DNA from: Cristatella mucedo
Lineage: Eukaryota > Bryozoa > Phylactolaemata > Cristatellidae
Direction of reading: 5' to 3'
Length of the DNA stretch: 64,000 nt
Assembly: GCA_009760855.2 (NCBI GenBank)
Contig: WPIO01000001.1
Location: forward strand, 10,104,001-10,168,000
Shown: one piece after another, positions 24,701-36,814 of the stretch
Layout of the letters: every line of letters starts with the position of its first letter
How positions within the stretch are numbered: the stretch's first letter is position 1
Position numbers and translations under genes: made by a program
Notes under the pieces: generated by a model
Told to the model about the DNA's origin: nothing
Seen by the model: only the letters and a program-made list of their open reading frames with translations
Databases searched by the model: none

Positions 24701-26464
24701 TACGGCTTACACCACTGCTTGCAGTGGCAATAAAGGATCGCCCACCAGAGGATTCGAACCCTCGACCTCGGGGCCAAGGTCGTGAAAAGCAACCACCTTA
24801 GCTAGTGAGCCGTCACGGCTCACCAAGTAGTTCTTTAGGCGAAGTTGCTGAGAAACACGGTACATTCTCAATACAACTCGGTGACATTCAATACAATACA
24901 ACTCGGTGACATTCTTAGCCGGTGCACCTGGTCCTACAGAATGCACATCAACAAACTAGTATAGTACACCAAAGGAACCATGCCAATGTATTACAGCAGA
25001 CCAAAAAATACTGTGCTGGCCCGAAAAATCGATGCATCATGGGAATTAACACAAATCTGAAACTTTGCTAAGCTAAAAGACAAAATCAGGGCAAAAAATA
25101 CGACCACAGGGTAAGATTAATATGAGAAAGCGGTAAATGCACCAGATTGTGCATGCTGCCACCTCGGTTGGACTACTAGGTGTGGAAAAAACACGCCCAG
25201 CGCAATCATAAGATGTGAAGTAAGATCGCTTGCATGTGCCAGATATACCTCTCTAGAAAACTGCATCTTAACAACTGTATCAGGCACTTGGCGAATGTTC
25301 AAGGTTTTAGACTTCTTGTTCTGCGCATGCACATACACAGGCCAGATCTGGTTTGAGAATAAGCACAAAATCGGTAGTGCAGTTAGACTAACAAACCAGC
25401 TCACCACGTTTCCTGATGACAAACGAGCCGTCGAGCACTACAACACTGCTTTAAAAGTCTTGGCAAACACGTGAGATGTCAAAAACCCCGGTGACCTGCA
25501 TGGGTTATAATCTGTTCCCTGAATTTGTGAGATGGTAGTTTAATTTAGTGCATGCATTTAGCAAACTGAGATAGTTAAAACCTAGGACACGATTTTAAAG
25601 AATTCTTTAATTCGTTGCTTACTAGAAAAACCTGTTCGATTTTTTCCTTTCCAGCACGTCATCGATTTTTAGCATCTCTTCAAACCATATCAAACTTATG
25701 GTGGGTGAATGCTCAAATTTAGCATGCTTCAAACTCTCAATAATTGCTGAAAAAATGCCCAACGCGGTTGGTTAGATACATTTAGAGTAGGATACTAGAT
25801 GCCTCTAGTAAATCTTACTCTGCAGTGCTCGACGGTATTGGAAAATAATATCTGTCGAGAATGGTGACTATGTCGGTAGCCAGAAATTGCCCCATTGTAG
25901 GAGTTAGCAATATACACAAATATTGCTAACTCCTGCAAATCATATGCTCTGGTGAAATTTGTTGGCCTGCAGTCGATGAAAAAACTAAATTATCAGAGAT
26001 TTTAAGTCGATCCTCAGGGTGCATAGATTTTTCGGGCAAGCACTGTCCCATAATATAGAGATAATATAGATAATATAATATAATAAATATAAAATAATAT
26101 ATAATATAATATAATATAATATATATATTATATAATATAATATATAATATAATAATATACGATAAATAGATAATATAGAGACAACATACAGTTAATATAA
26201 AAGTTAGATAGCAAAAATTAAAGCTTTGCTACAGAAGTGAAAATGAGGATGGCGGCCATGCTAGAATTAAATATCAAAGAAGATGAAGAAGCCCTATCGT
26301 GTTACACGGGCAAGGAAGTACAGTATACGAAAAAAGTAGAGAGGTGAACACGGTGACATATGCCAACCACAAGACAGGAATAGGCACACTCACCCCTGTT
26401 TGGCAAGCTTCCAGGTATAAGTCGTCCCCAAACCTTGCCAAATTATGAATGGCTTTTCCAAACG
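5420..26464 (-). CDS. RAD9: RAD9, subunit of the 9-1-1 DNA-damage checkpoint clamp (11 exons; first coding exon not found)
   Basis: RAD9 forms the ring-shaped 9-1-1 clamp with RAD1 and HUS1, is loaded at damaged DNA in the nucleus, and recruits TopBP1 to activate ATR. Coding exons in transcript order are 26464-26394, 24279-24151, 24059-23945, 19243-19144, 13424-13318, 12155-12049, 11960-11896, 8277-8098, 7534-7396, 5734-5624 and 5530-5420. All junction phases agree and give about 410 codons plus a missing start; human RAD9A has 391. The two PCNA-like lobes are clear: FGKAIHNLARFGDDLYLE, LVLQLHCKHG, EITFCLKELR, LTFAESLNLPLEIQFE and EGSFVLATLAD all match RAD9 landmarks. A low-complexity Ala/Ser/Pro tail follows, then STPPRKK-FKSFFLG and the acidic end PVLAEDTDDDGESDNG, which aligns with the human C-terminus. 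The introns carry LINE, SINE, Tc1 and microsatellite insertions. The first coding exon (about a dozen codons, ending phase 1) must lie above 26464. Confidence 0.9.
5624..5734 (-). CDS. RAD9: RAD9 exon (linker, ends TPPRKK)
   Basis: The acceptor is 'ctaacag' and the donor AAG|gtagca, giving 37 codons, phase 0 to 0. It is an acidic, Ala-rich linker ending STPPRKK, the counterpart of the basic Pro-Lys motif that precedes the C-terminal FRS/FKS segment in RAD9. The next exon joins in phase. Confidence 0.8.
7396..7534 (-). CDS. RAD9: RAD9 exon (variable linker)
   Basis: The acceptor is 'cctttctag'. The first base completes a Gly codon from the previous exon and 46 codons follow. The donor AAG|gttggt is non-ideal and was chosen because it restores phase 0 for the next exon; an alternative end, or a further small exon before 5734, cannot be excluded. 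The sequence is unstructured-looking, as expected for the RAD9 tail. Confidence 0.55.
8098..8277 (-). CDS. RAD9: RAD9 exon (end of second PCNA-like lobe)
   Basis: The acceptor is a T-run ending 'ttag' and the donor is GG|gtaagt. It encodes PIMIFVRSDQLYEGSFVLAT, aligned to the last strands of the RAD9 clamp domain, then a Ser/Ala/Pro-rich linker. The first base completes a Lys codon whose first two bases are in the previous exon. Confidence 0.9.
9940..10575 (-). mobile_element. LINE-A 3' part, minus strand (RAD9 intron)
   Basis: The AAT-repeat tail starts near 9950, followed by the inverted LINE-A 3' end and the inverted C-terminal coding part ('gcctagctgcagagtt', 'ggtctccaaaggatttgag'). It has frameshifts and a premature break near 10575. 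Confidence 0.8.
10715..11595 (+). pseudogene. Decayed Tc1/mariner transposase (RAD9 intron)
   Basis: Split over frames, the plus strand shows Tc1-family landmarks in order: ARIAKKKLLL, DDWTKVVWSNKSKF, FPLDNDPMHTAKH and QSPDLNPTEYLWD. These are the regions of the three catalytic acids of the DDE triad. The first Asp (usually in WSDESKF) reads Asn, while the second Asp and the Glu are kept. Several stops and frameshifts show the copy is dead. I could not identify terminal inverted repeats, so the element's edges are uncertain. Confidence 0.8.
11896..11960 (-). CDS. RAD9: RAD9 exon (AILTFAESLNLPLEIQFE)
   Basis: The acceptor is 'ggcctag' and the donor is GGAAA|gtaagt, giving 21 codons plus two bases. 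The FAES-LNL pattern is a RAD9 landmark directly after the FCLKELR motif of the previous exon. The phase joins exactly to the exon starting at 8277. Confidence 0.9.
12049..12155 (-). CDS. RAD9: RAD9 exon (EITFCLKELR)
   Basis: The acceptor is 'ctattgtag' and the donor is CGA|gtaagg. It encodes SNKALYTQMALKPEEFDSY and then EITFCLKELR, aligned to the start of the last clamp-domain helix region of RAD9. Its first two bases complete an Asp codon from the previous exon. Confidence 0.9.
12893..12975. repeat. CA/GA-rich simple sequence
   Basis: Mixed CA and GA dinucleotide runs with interruptions, in a RAD9 intron. Confidence 0.85.
13318..13424 (-). CDS. RAD9: RAD9 exon (EVVVNF..LIVKNYLDEDV)
   Basis: The acceptor 'ataacag' sits directly against a TTA-repeat LINE/SINE tail; the donor is GTTG|gtaagt. 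Its 35 codons include TLAEVVVNFQMSQEEVTF and LIVKNYLDEDV, aligned to the second-lobe strands of RAD9. The first base completes Arg and the last base begins the Asp finished by the exon at 12155. Confidence 0.88.
13428..13473 (-). mobile_element. LINE-A/SINE-B tail next to a RAD9 splice site
   Basis: On the minus strand it reads 'gttctctgagggtgctatac' and then a TTA-repeat run, which is the last 45 bases of the shared LINE-A/SINE-B tail. The body is missing. It ends within four bases of the RAD9 exon and supplies its T-rich tract. Confidence 0.75.
13480..17920. other. RAD9 intron, no gene seen
   Basis: Apart from the TC microsatellite near 16.3 kb, I find no exon, recognisable repeat or RNA gene here. 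The 119-123 codon open frames at 14970-15338, 16404-16763 and 17102-17473 have no recognisable family. At 17690-17755 a short 'aactggttaggaa' unit is repeated imperfectly three to four times. Confidence 0.4.
16312..16350. repeat. (TC)n microsatellite
   Basis: An uninterrupted TC run of about 39 bases. Confidence 0.97.
17922..18055 (+). mobile_element. SINE-B copy (tRNA-derived)
   Basis: It has an A-box-like 'actggttaaggtgctcg', a B-box region 'gttggctcaagcccc', then 'catatgtgaaacgcc' and a tail ending in TTA repeats, like the LINE-A 3' end. It is the clearest full-length copy with 42.5 kb for comparison. Confidence 0.8.
18345..18630 (+). mobile_element. LINE reverse transcriptase N-terminal fragment
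   Basis: A frame near the end reads LLPFLSKTLEQVVADQLNTH, the conserved 'PFLSK..E..VADRL' segment of CR1/L2-type reverse transcriptases, preceded by remnants of 'PLIKKAAL'. It runs straight into a CA microsatellite at 18630. The upstream end is approximate. Confidence 0.7.
18630..18768. repeat. Compound (CA)n-(TA)n-(GA)n microsatellite
   Basis: Three successive dinucleotide runs abut one another: CA with one TA interruption, then TA, then GA. All overlapping open frames are artefacts. Confidence 0.95.
19144..19243 (-). CDS. RAD9: RAD9 exon (KTYNIPYLEQEDLKAIF)
   Basis: The acceptor is 'ttgttatag' and the donor is CCAG|gtactc. It encodes MLKTYNIPYLEQEDLKAIFS and continues SPLAHTIVATP, matching the interdomain region of RAD9 ('KTHNLSF...LQAVF' in human). 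The first two bases complete a Gly codon, and the last two bases begin the Arg finished at 13424. Confidence 0.88.
19446..20725 (-). mobile_element. Decayed LINE reverse transcriptase copy, minus strand, interrupted near 20404
   Basis: The order of blocks matches other minus-strand copies at 28.2 and 57.2 kb: C-terminal region ('ggggcataccaaatgaaggc'), the region around 'cactaggtttacccata', then the reverse transcriptase active-site part. A LINE-A tail at 20404-20545 splits it. No frame is open. Confidence 0.7.
20404..20545 (-). mobile_element. LINE-A 3' end nested in an older LINE
   Basis: It has an AAT-repeat tail followed by inverted LINE-A 3' words ('atctctttctaggtacttta', then 'gaaagcatggtcaaatggtt'). 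Flanking sequence on each side belongs to the surrounding LINE, as shown by comparison with 57.8-58.0 kb. Confidence 0.7.
20726..21714. other. RAD9 intron stretch, no gene seen
   Basis: I see no exon or recognisable repeat. A run of 12 G lies at 21330-21341, the only homopolymer of that kind in the window. Confidence 0.35.
21715..22575 (+). mobile_element. LINE-A C-terminal coding region and 3' end (decayed)
   Basis: It follows the copy at 27.1-28.1 kb almost block for block, from 'aaatctaggtgtcgtgttcc' to the 'taaagtgcctagaaagagat' end. Stops and frameshifts break the frame. Confidence 0.85.
23100..23185 (-). mobile_element. SINE-A fragment, minus strand
   Basis: It contains 'ctgattcaacagtctcattt' and 'gaagagccttatttgctggc', the 3' half of SINE family A read backwards. 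The tRNA-like head is missing. Confidence 0.6.
23362..23432 (-). mobile_element. LINE-A 3' tail remnant, minus strand
   Basis: AAT repeats are followed by 'atgccctcagaaaattcaat' and 'ctctttctaggcattt', the inverted LINE-A terminal sequence. Confidence 0.6.
23945..24059 (-). CDS. RAD9: RAD9 exon (LVLQLHCKHG)
   Basis: A strong pyrimidine tract ends 'tttgcag', and the donor is CACG|gtaaat. It encodes SCLNAFKSLNTMEKSVDQCE and then CLVLQLHCKH, aligned to the RAD9 'SVFRSL..LEKTVEKC' and 'VVQLHCKFG' segments. The last base starts the Gly codon completed at 19243. Confidence 0.92.
24151..24279 (-). CDS. RAD9: RAD9 exon (RSAYGCFKFSVKFF)
   Basis: The acceptor is 'gtcatctag' and the donor is AAG|gtactg, giving 43 codons, phase 0 to 0. 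It encodes FTVKTANVTRSAYGCFKFSV and ends IKCKITMK, matching the RAD9 'NSSRSAYACFLF...CKILMK' stretch. Confidence 0.92.
24415..24555 (-). mobile_element. SINE-A copy, minus strand
   Basis: Read backwards it shows the B-box-type 'ggttcgaatc', 'cctttattgccactgcaagc' and the 3' end 'aggctgttgaatcagctag'. The head around 24540-24555 is disturbed. Confidence 0.8.
24593..24668. repeat. Two tandem 38-bp units between SINE-A copies
   Basis: The unit begins 'gccatcacggcttaccaata' and is repeated with only terminal differences. Its content is SINE-A-like head and tail sequence, so it probably arose from the neighbouring SINE copies. Confidence 0.85.
24655..24830 (-). mobile_element. SINE-A copy, minus strand (near full length)
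   Basis: On the minus strand the head reads 'agccgtgacggctcactagc', followed by an A-box-like 'aaggtggttgcttttcacg', the B-box 'gggttcgaatcc', and the body ending in 'gctgtagaatcagct'. It is the best template for family A. Confidence 0.85.
26050..26165. repeat. AT-rich low-complexity tract
   Basis: Imperfect 'taata' and 'tataa' repeats with almost no G or C for over 100 bases, in the second RAD9 intron. Confidence 0.9.
26394..26464 (-). CDS. RAD9: RAD9 exon 2 (FGKAIHNLARFGDDLYLE)
   Basis: The acceptor is 'cggttttag' and the donor is GGG|gtgagt. It encodes FGKAIHNLARFGDDLYLEAC and QTG, aligned to the first helix of RAD9 ('GKAVHSLSRIGDELYLE' in human). The first two bases complete a codon begun in an unseen exon 1. 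Confidence 0.9.
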
Positions 26465-26689
26465 CTAAAACCGAAAAGCTATACACTGTAAATGCATTTG
26501 GGCTTCAGCAAGCAATAACACAAGAGATATCAGAAAGCAACATCACAGTTCCAATCATAACAAGCACACTAAGAATAAAACATGTGCTAGTCATAGAGAT
26601 GCCACGTGCTTCTGAAATACATCTGAGAACCACCAATTTTGAATTTTCCTTTCTTACACACATGACACAATATCCGAGAGAGTTTATGA

Positions 26690-26945
26690 ATATGAATATG
26701 GCTGCAAGGCTAGTTTTCAAGTCCTACAGGTTTGACCACGAGTCTCCTTTGCTAAAAGAGCTAGGATGGCTGCCCGTTAATCAATGGATACAGAGCAAAG
26801 TTCAAAGGCCCGCCACGGCTTGGCTACTCCATACCTAGCAGAACTGGCTGTGAATTCGCTACACAAAACCATCCCGGGTAACACCCACATGGTCTGTATA
26901 GAGTTACCGATGAAGATATATTACATTACATTACATAGTCAGAAT
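26690..26945 (+). mobile_element. LINE-B 3' fragment with internal deletion
   Basis: 'atgaatatggctgcaaggct' and 'ctaaaagagctaggatggct' match LINE-B. The sequence then jumps to the element's end ('acccacatggtct', 'atattacattacattacat'). Confidence 0.8.
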
Positions 26946-27074
26946 CTCCTAATAAATATGAGCCCAATTTAGATGATGCAAAAACTGAGTGGTAGCATCT
27001 TATGATGTAATAATAATCAAAATAAAAATAATACTGAAGCATATACTAGTGTAGTGTAGCATTTTTATAGCTGC

Positions 27075-28076
27075 ATGTATTGATGACATCCGCATATGGA
27101 TGGCGGCAAATGTTCTATAATTAAACGATGATAAAACTAACTTACTAGTTAGGGGCAAACCCAGTGTGATTCAGAAATTGGAAAGGCTGATGCTCAAAAT
27201 TGGCTCTGCCAGCATATCTCCTGTTGAATCAGCTCAAACTCTAGGTGTCATGTTCCAAAGTGACATCTCGTTAGACGACCACATCAGCTCCACAGTCACA
27301 TCTGCCTACTTTCAGCTACGCAACACTGCTAAAATTTGGGCTTGTTTAGATAAGGATACCACGTCCAAGTTGGTCCATGCGTTTGTGACATCCCTAAATT
27401 TCTGCAACTCACTGCTTACTGGCCTACCGGCACGTGCGATCAGGCGATTGCAGCTGGTGCAAAACTCTGCAGCTAGGCTTGTCTGTCGTGAGCGTCGTAG
27501 GTGCCACATCACACCACTTCTCGCCGACCTGCACTTTCTCCCAGTCAAGCAACGGATCGACTTCAAGGTTTTGTCACTCACTTTTAGGTCACTTCATTCT
27601 TTGGCTCCAGCCTATCTCTCAGATCTACTCCCCCACCAGACCAAGCATTGTACCACCTGCTTTTCGGAATCCAGCAGTCTACCAATACCTCGTACAAACC
27701 TCAAATGCTTTGGAGACCGTGCACTTAGTTCGAATGCTCCCAAAGCCGGGAACTCCCTTCCGACTTGCATCAGAACATCCCCTGACTTAACCACATTTAA
27801 AAAGAACTTAAAAACACACCTATTTAGGACAGCATTTAGTGGGTCCCTGTGATTCGTCCTTCATGTGCTTATTTGTGCTGACACTGTGCATGCTGCCACA
27901 AACCACATTTACATGCTGACCCTGTGCATGTCACCCCTAACCATGTTATTCATGTTTTTTATCAAGCATGATATTACTCACCATTCAATTGCATTTCCCT
28001 TTGCAGCAAATGTAAAGTGCCTAGAAAGAGATTGAGTTCTCTGAGGGTGCTTTATCAAGTGCATTATTATTATTAT
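27075..28076 (+). mobile_element. LINE-A copy with intact C-terminal reverse transcriptase frame
   Basis: A 5'-truncated CR1/L2-like LINE. An uninterrupted frame at 27166-27852 (228 codons to the stop) encodes the thumb and C-terminal region of the reverse transcriptase, including FCNSLLTGLPARAIRRLQLV, QNSAARLVCRERR, LHFLPVKQRIDFKVL and YLSDLLPHQ. The active site and endonuclease lie upstream and are missing, so the copy cannot move by itself. The 3' end has the family words 'gcaaatgtaaagtgcctaga' and 'gagttctctgagggtgc' and a TTA-repeat tail. It serves as the reference for LINE-A in this window. Confidence 0.9.
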
Positions 28077-28189
28077 AGCATCCTAAGAGAGCTAAATATC
28101 AGTTAAGGCACAACAACCCATGCACACCCGCGTGCACAATCCGTATATAAAGAACGATTCAAACAGACTATGGATGACTGTGAGGAGCA

Positions 28190-29240
28190 GGTGAGTCTTT
28201 TATTTTGCTTTAAATGTGGTCAGGGGATGTCATGATGCAAGTCGGGAGTGAGTTCTGGCGGAGTAGAAACTGGAGAGCATGGTCTCCAAAGGACTTAAGG
28301 TTTGTTACAAGCAGAGCTTTATGAATAGAGTCGGATGAGCACGTGGTACGAGTGGAGGCCCAACGAGTAAGTAATTCATACAGGTTCAAGTCGGAGCAAG
28401 AGAATAAAGACAGCTAAAGGTGAGTGAAAATAGCATGCAGTCGATGTGTTACTAGATAGGGAACCAGCACAAGTCAGTGAAAGTGGTGTAGTGTGACAGT
28501 TTTGCAATTCGTGCCAGACAAGCTTAGCTGCTGAGGTTTTTGCCTTCTATTTTTGCATCATATTGCTCAAGCACCAAGACCTTCAAGGAGAGATTTACAG
28601 ACACGTCGACCGGGTGTGCAACTGTATGGACTAACCTGTCTGTAGTATCCTCATCAAAACATGCCCAAATTTTGCAATGCTCCATAATTGAATGTGGGCA
28701 GACTGAACTCAAGCTGAGGGGGTTATCCCAGTGTAGTCATTTTGGAAATAAAGGTTCGAATTCCCCGCAGAGGCTACAGGAACGATAGTGGGTGAGCCAA
28801 TTTTAAGGGTGATGCTTTCTAGAGGCTGAGCAATGCAAGGTTTGCCTACAACTATCAGGTTGGTCTTAGCATCAAATTTCAGAAAGTTAGCTGTCATCCA
28901 AGTGCAGTCACACCAATGCAAGCTGCCCAGAAGTTGAGAGGCTGAGGCACTGGAAGGCAGAAAGAGATCAAAGAAGAGGTAGAACTACATACCATCTGCA
29001 TAAAAATGAGAGCAAAGATCATGCTCGACGATGACATAGACAAGAGAGACAGAACAGATTGGGAAATGAAGTGGTTCTAGAATACACTCCTTGGGTGCAC
29101 CATGCCTTAAAGGCTCGCCGAATGATCGGTGACCATGGACATTTATGCTCTGAAATCTCCCACTGAGAGAGGACCCAAAACAACAGCAGTGCTATGCCGG
29201 CGATGCCCCGTGACTCTGAGCTGCCTATCACGTTGTGTAA
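28190..29240 (-). mobile_element. Decayed LINE reverse transcriptase copy, minus strand
   Basis: On the minus strand broken frames show the fingers/palm pattern: HGHRSFGEPLRHGAP, then HFYADG near the active-site motif (YADD in live copies), then the C-terminal region. Frameshifts and stops are frequent. It faces the LINE-A copy at 27.1-28.1 kb tail to tail. Confidence 0.75.
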
Positions 29241-29264
29241 CATGGCTAAGGCTTCCAACCAGCT

Positions 29265-29369
29265 CTCTTTGACAGCCTAAGCAGCCAATGTTACCGCTTC
29301 AGCACTTAAAGTAGTACTCTTTGACAACCTAGGCAGCCAATGTTACCGCTTCAGCACTTTAAGTAGGCA
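29265..29369. repeat. Two tandem 52-bp units
   Basis: The unit starts 'ctctttgacagcctaagcag' and recurs 52 bases later with a handful of changes. It is near the edge of the CpG-rich region. Confidence 0.85.
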
Positions 29370-30413
29370 CGGTGACAGCAATGGCACCAGCAATATGACT
29401 GCGCCAAAGAACCAATATACAGAACAGGCCTGGCCATGCTCCGGGCTTGCCTAACACATTCACTATAACCATCAGACTGTCCTCCATGCTTCCAGGCTCA
29501 GCCGTCAGGGTGGACGAAGCAAGTGATGCCTTTTACGCCTCCTACGTGCTCAGACAGCAGGACAGGCTCTCTGCACAAAAATGCGGCCAGTAAAATGGTA
29601 AATCCTTATAGCCTGCTGGCTGGTCTGCTTCGAAAAATACAGGCAGGTGCTTCCACGAGCTCTGCCAAACTAGTATTTTATTAGTACTTCTGCTTAGTTC
29701 CCTTCTGCCGCTCGGTGTACTGGAGGACAATCGGCGCGATGGAGAGCTAGCTTCTAGAGCTGTGGAAAAGCTGCTTCGGCTCGCTCGATCACTTGCGCCA
29801 AGAGAATGCACTGCTCTGTTCTTCATTTCAAGCGCTCGCTAAGCTGCAACTCTGGCGGTCGAGAGTGCACTCCGACGGCTAGGGTTCGCGGGCGAACGTA
29901 CGAACGATGCGAACGCCGCGGAGTTAATGGGTAAACTACGCGACGGTTGCCAAGTAGCAGCGACGACTTCCAACTTGCGCTCGGGCCTCGTCTAGACGGA
30001 AAGACTAGGGCAGCATGGGTTCTTAGACCGAGTGAATTCGGCGCGAGAGATAGACCTGCCTTCCGTCGGTCGGCTTCGGGAAATAATTCATAGCCGAGGT
30101 CAAACAAGTAAGTAGCTGGCAGGCGCATGGGCTATATCCAACGAGCAAGCTATGTGCTAAATTATTTGTGATATTTAAGACCAGTTAAACAGAGAAAGCT
30201 CCGAAAAACGTGAAGCGAGTGCGATTATCTACACCACTTTTGCTTCTAACCTTTCAAGTTGGCGCCGGGTATACTACAACGCACGGCCGGCGGCATTCCC
30301 AGGTTCACTTACACCGCCACCGTCAAGGAGCTCCCACGTGCGACCTTGAGCTCTCGGTCAGCCAATTGTGTCAGCGGTTGCTCGGGCGGCTGTTGGTGCT
30401 GCTTCTAGATAGA

Positions 30414-33449
<3,036 letters not shown>

Positions 33450-35780
33450 CTCGGCGACCCTTCTGCTTCTGCAGCTTTTGTGTCTAGCCTTGCGAGCAGC
33501 CAGGCGCTCTGGGCTAAACATCCGTGTCTGGATATCGGTCGACCGAGCACCACAGGCAGCAGCAGCAGCTATTGCAGCAACACCAGTATCGCCATTGACG
33601 GTAGCAGCGGCTGCTGCTGCAGTGCCAGCCGACCACGTGGACGACTATATCGCCTCACGGCTGCGGTAGTGCCACTTCGTCTTCTGGTCAGCGTCCATCG
33701 GTACTACTTCGGATGGTAGTCGCAGCATATGCTCTTCGACCTGGTACTTGCTTGTCGGATCTTGAGTGGTCACCCACCCGTTGGCATGGTGCCAAGACCA
33801 GAAAACTAAGCATCAGACGTCAAGCCAGGGTCTGTTTCACAGAGAGCCGTACCAGCTGCTCTGTGTCAGCCGGAGGCTGTAGATGTGCGAGAGCTGAGCG
33901 GCAACCCGTTTAGCAACAGCGTAGCACCTAATGTCTCCCCAGCCAGCATCCTGCTTCTGATTGTCAACTACACTGGGATGGTCATAATCAAGGTCTATAA
34001 CATTAAATGTCTGCCAGACTTGCAAGGCTTGCCACCAGCTCGGCCTCTATGATGCTTGACTCCTGTTGTAGTCAGTAGATGAAGTTACCTCATTTTTTCG
34101 ATAGAGAATTTTTATATCTGCTTTTGTTGTGCTTTTAAATTACCATAGTAGTTCCGATGATAGGGTCAAATCACCAATACAGCATGCGATGCATCTCGGT
34201 AAATCTTGAAAGTGGGAGTAATGTCATTTTAGACCATTTTCTATTGCACTTACTCCTGAGCCTGAGCAAAACGCGATAAAGCTTAAGTGAGAAGCATAGA
34301 GGAAACCTCAGCTGCCCAGGAAGTAAGTAGCGAATTGATAGCAGTTAAAAAGAGGGGCAAGAAAGGAAGTCCCAGAATCGGCAGCAGGCAAACAGACAGC
34401 AATGCCAAAAAGAATTGTTTAAGTAAGTTAAGACATGGTCAAAGTCTACCTGGGTACTGGTTTGGCATACGTAGTGCAACTTGATTGCTACAGCGCCCAC
34501 TTGTAAATAAATGCTTATCATATGTCAAAAGTGAGCCTGTGCAAAGATTCTGGGAGTAACTTAGTTGCTATCAGATTGAGCTGCCAAACATGCTTCGGTT
34601 GGCAAGACCGTATCCGAAATGTTTGCAAAAAAGGGCTAAACCTGGACCGTGAGGGACCTCACACAAAGCCTTGGTCTACCCTCTGAAGAAACTCTGACTG
34701 CTCTTTAGCCCCTATAAAAACATCGTTTCGGGAGAGCTTAAACCTTCTTGTCGAAGATACTTGCCGAACGGAACCCTGTTTCGACCTACTAAATTTGCCA
34801 GAAAAGGGTGTCAGAAGTGCATGCCCAGCCTGCTCTGTCCAGCAAGCCACTTCTGGCCTGCCAAAAAATTACTCTTTAGCCTCTAAAAATGTGAACCTGC
34901 TTCGAAGGGAAAAGATTCCTGACAACCGACCGTGCCAGCCGAAGCTGCGTGAGTCCAGCAGTCTTTTAACTCCAGCTAAAGTGGTAGCCAACCGGGTTGC
35001 TGTCTGTAAGGTGGACAAAGGACTTTTTCGGTAGCCCAGCTAAAGATAAGTGGTTATCCAACGGCCTTAGGTCATGTATATGCACATCTTGACATTTAAT
35101 ATAGACGGTGGCTTAGAAGTATCTCAGTAATGCACCCAAACATGTAACACATGTATACATATATGTACATATGTAGCCATGTACATATATACATGTATAA
35201 TAATATTTACTCTCTCTATATATATATATAGCAAAAATATTATCTAAATATGGTATATTTATAAGGATAGGCTACTTTAGCATTTTAGGTATGCCAACCT
35301 GGACTTCTTTCTCAATCTAGATGTTGAACATGTCCATTAAGTATTGGGCTTTATAGCATTGTATACATTATGAAGGATGACAGCAGTAACATGAAGTTGA
35401 ACATGTAGTATAATAACGACAGTCAATTAAATTCCATTTGAGTAGGGAATGTGTGCAGTTGACTGGACTCTAATATCAAGAGAGCAGGAATAAGAAATTA
35501 TAGTATTGAGATTCATTTTTAAATATTGATATTGAGATCGATTTTAGAGATTGCAGAATCATTAGTGATTTAAATATGCAAATGCATTAGCATTGCTGTG
35601 AATAAATCACCCTTAAATCGTTGGGTCTAGTACCTTAATGGCAAGACTTTAAACAGTACTGTGTTGTATAAAGTTATAACTCACCAGGACCCATCTGAAG
35701 GGATGCATCCACAGAGCAAGGCAAAGAACCCATGCACACTTTGATTAATCTAGCATATGATGCAATCTTATGCAAAGCAT
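33450..35780. other. VPS29 3' flank and intergenic DNA
   Basis: 33480-33700 is GC-rich with GCA and GCT triplet runs, probably 3' untranslated sequence. A possible polyadenylation hexamer AATAAA lies at 34506-34511. An AT dinucleotide-rich stretch with palindromic 'atgtacatat' words is at 35150-35235. No exon is recognised. Confidence 0.4.
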
Positions 35781-35787
35781 ATGCAGT

Positions 35788-35881
35788 TGGATTGATCTAT
35801 GGCAGCAAATGTAAAGCGCCTAGAAAGAGATTAAGTTCTCTGGGGGCGCTTTATCAAGTGCATTTTTATTATTATTATTAA
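35788..35881 (+). mobile_element. LINE-A 3' end (95 bases)
   Basis: 'gcaaatgtaaagcgcctaga', 'gagattaagttctctggggg' and a TTA-repeat tail; the body is absent, a severe 5' truncation. Confidence 0.75.
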
Positions 35882-36814
35882 CGAGTAATGTGAAAACTAA
35901 TTGACATATTCACTCTCTGTCGCCCAGCTTTGTCAGCCGACCTAATTCTCGGAACATTGACAACTAGCATCGTTCAAACGGTCAAACTCACCCCACTAAA
36001 AACGGTCAAATTTAGCCCATCAAACACTAGTCTCGTTCTCAACTCTCTTTGTATGCTTACTTCTCTTGAGCCAGCCCTGGCAATCTCAAGAACACCTATG
36101 ATGAGCATAGGAAGGAGTGGTTGTTTTGTCTCCTAAGGCAACCGATAAGATAACAACGGGTAACTCCGTGTGACTTATACAGGATACATCTCAGGACCCG
36201 ATGAAACCTGTTCTAATTCTGCTGCTGAGTGCTGGTGTGGGCGCGCATGCGTACGATGGCAGCATAGCGAAGATGAACGATGCACCCACAAGTGAGTTGT
36301 GGTACTGACGACGACGACTTTATTGGATCATATGCAGGCAATGAAAGCAAGCAGCATGCATACGTATGTAGCAGTAGCCGTCGTGTCGCTCCAGAGCACC
36401 AGTAGATAAGAGAAAAGAGAGTGAACGAGAAGGAGAGGGGATACACAGGCTGGTGGACAAGCAGAAAGTAGTTCCCTGCAGGACTGACTGGTCACGTGAT
36501 CACAACTGACCTGTTGCAATTAAATCCAGCTTAGTTAGCTGATACCACCCGCTGCAGTGCCTAACCAGCTGGTACACAGGGAGCCGGTTGGTCGGGCGGA
36601 GTGGTGTGAGTCTAGCTGGGGCTGAACAACATGCTGGCGTTGCCATGCCCACACTGGAAGTGCCCGGCTGCAGATCCTTCCATAAGCCAATCATCCGGCT
36701 TGTTCATTCAAATTGCTGGACTTACCCGAAAGGCTGTTGTATACAGACCTGTCTACAGCCCACCGACTAGGGGCTGCATCATCCATTTCTACAGGTCATT
36801 TCTGATTGATCGAC

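Noticed and set aside
27166-27852. Host gene of 228 codons
   Set aside because: The frame is the C-terminal part of a LINE reverse transcriptase; related copies occur at several other places in the window.
29265-29369. CRISPR-like array
   Set aside because: Two directly abutting units with no spacers in eukaryotic DNA; a simple tandem duplication.
29542-29826. Minus-strand frame beginning MKNRAVHSLG as RAD9 exon 1
   Set aside because: It resembles the RAD9 start only by the AVHSL word, which is already supplied by exon 2 (GKAIHNL); no donor fits the needed phase.
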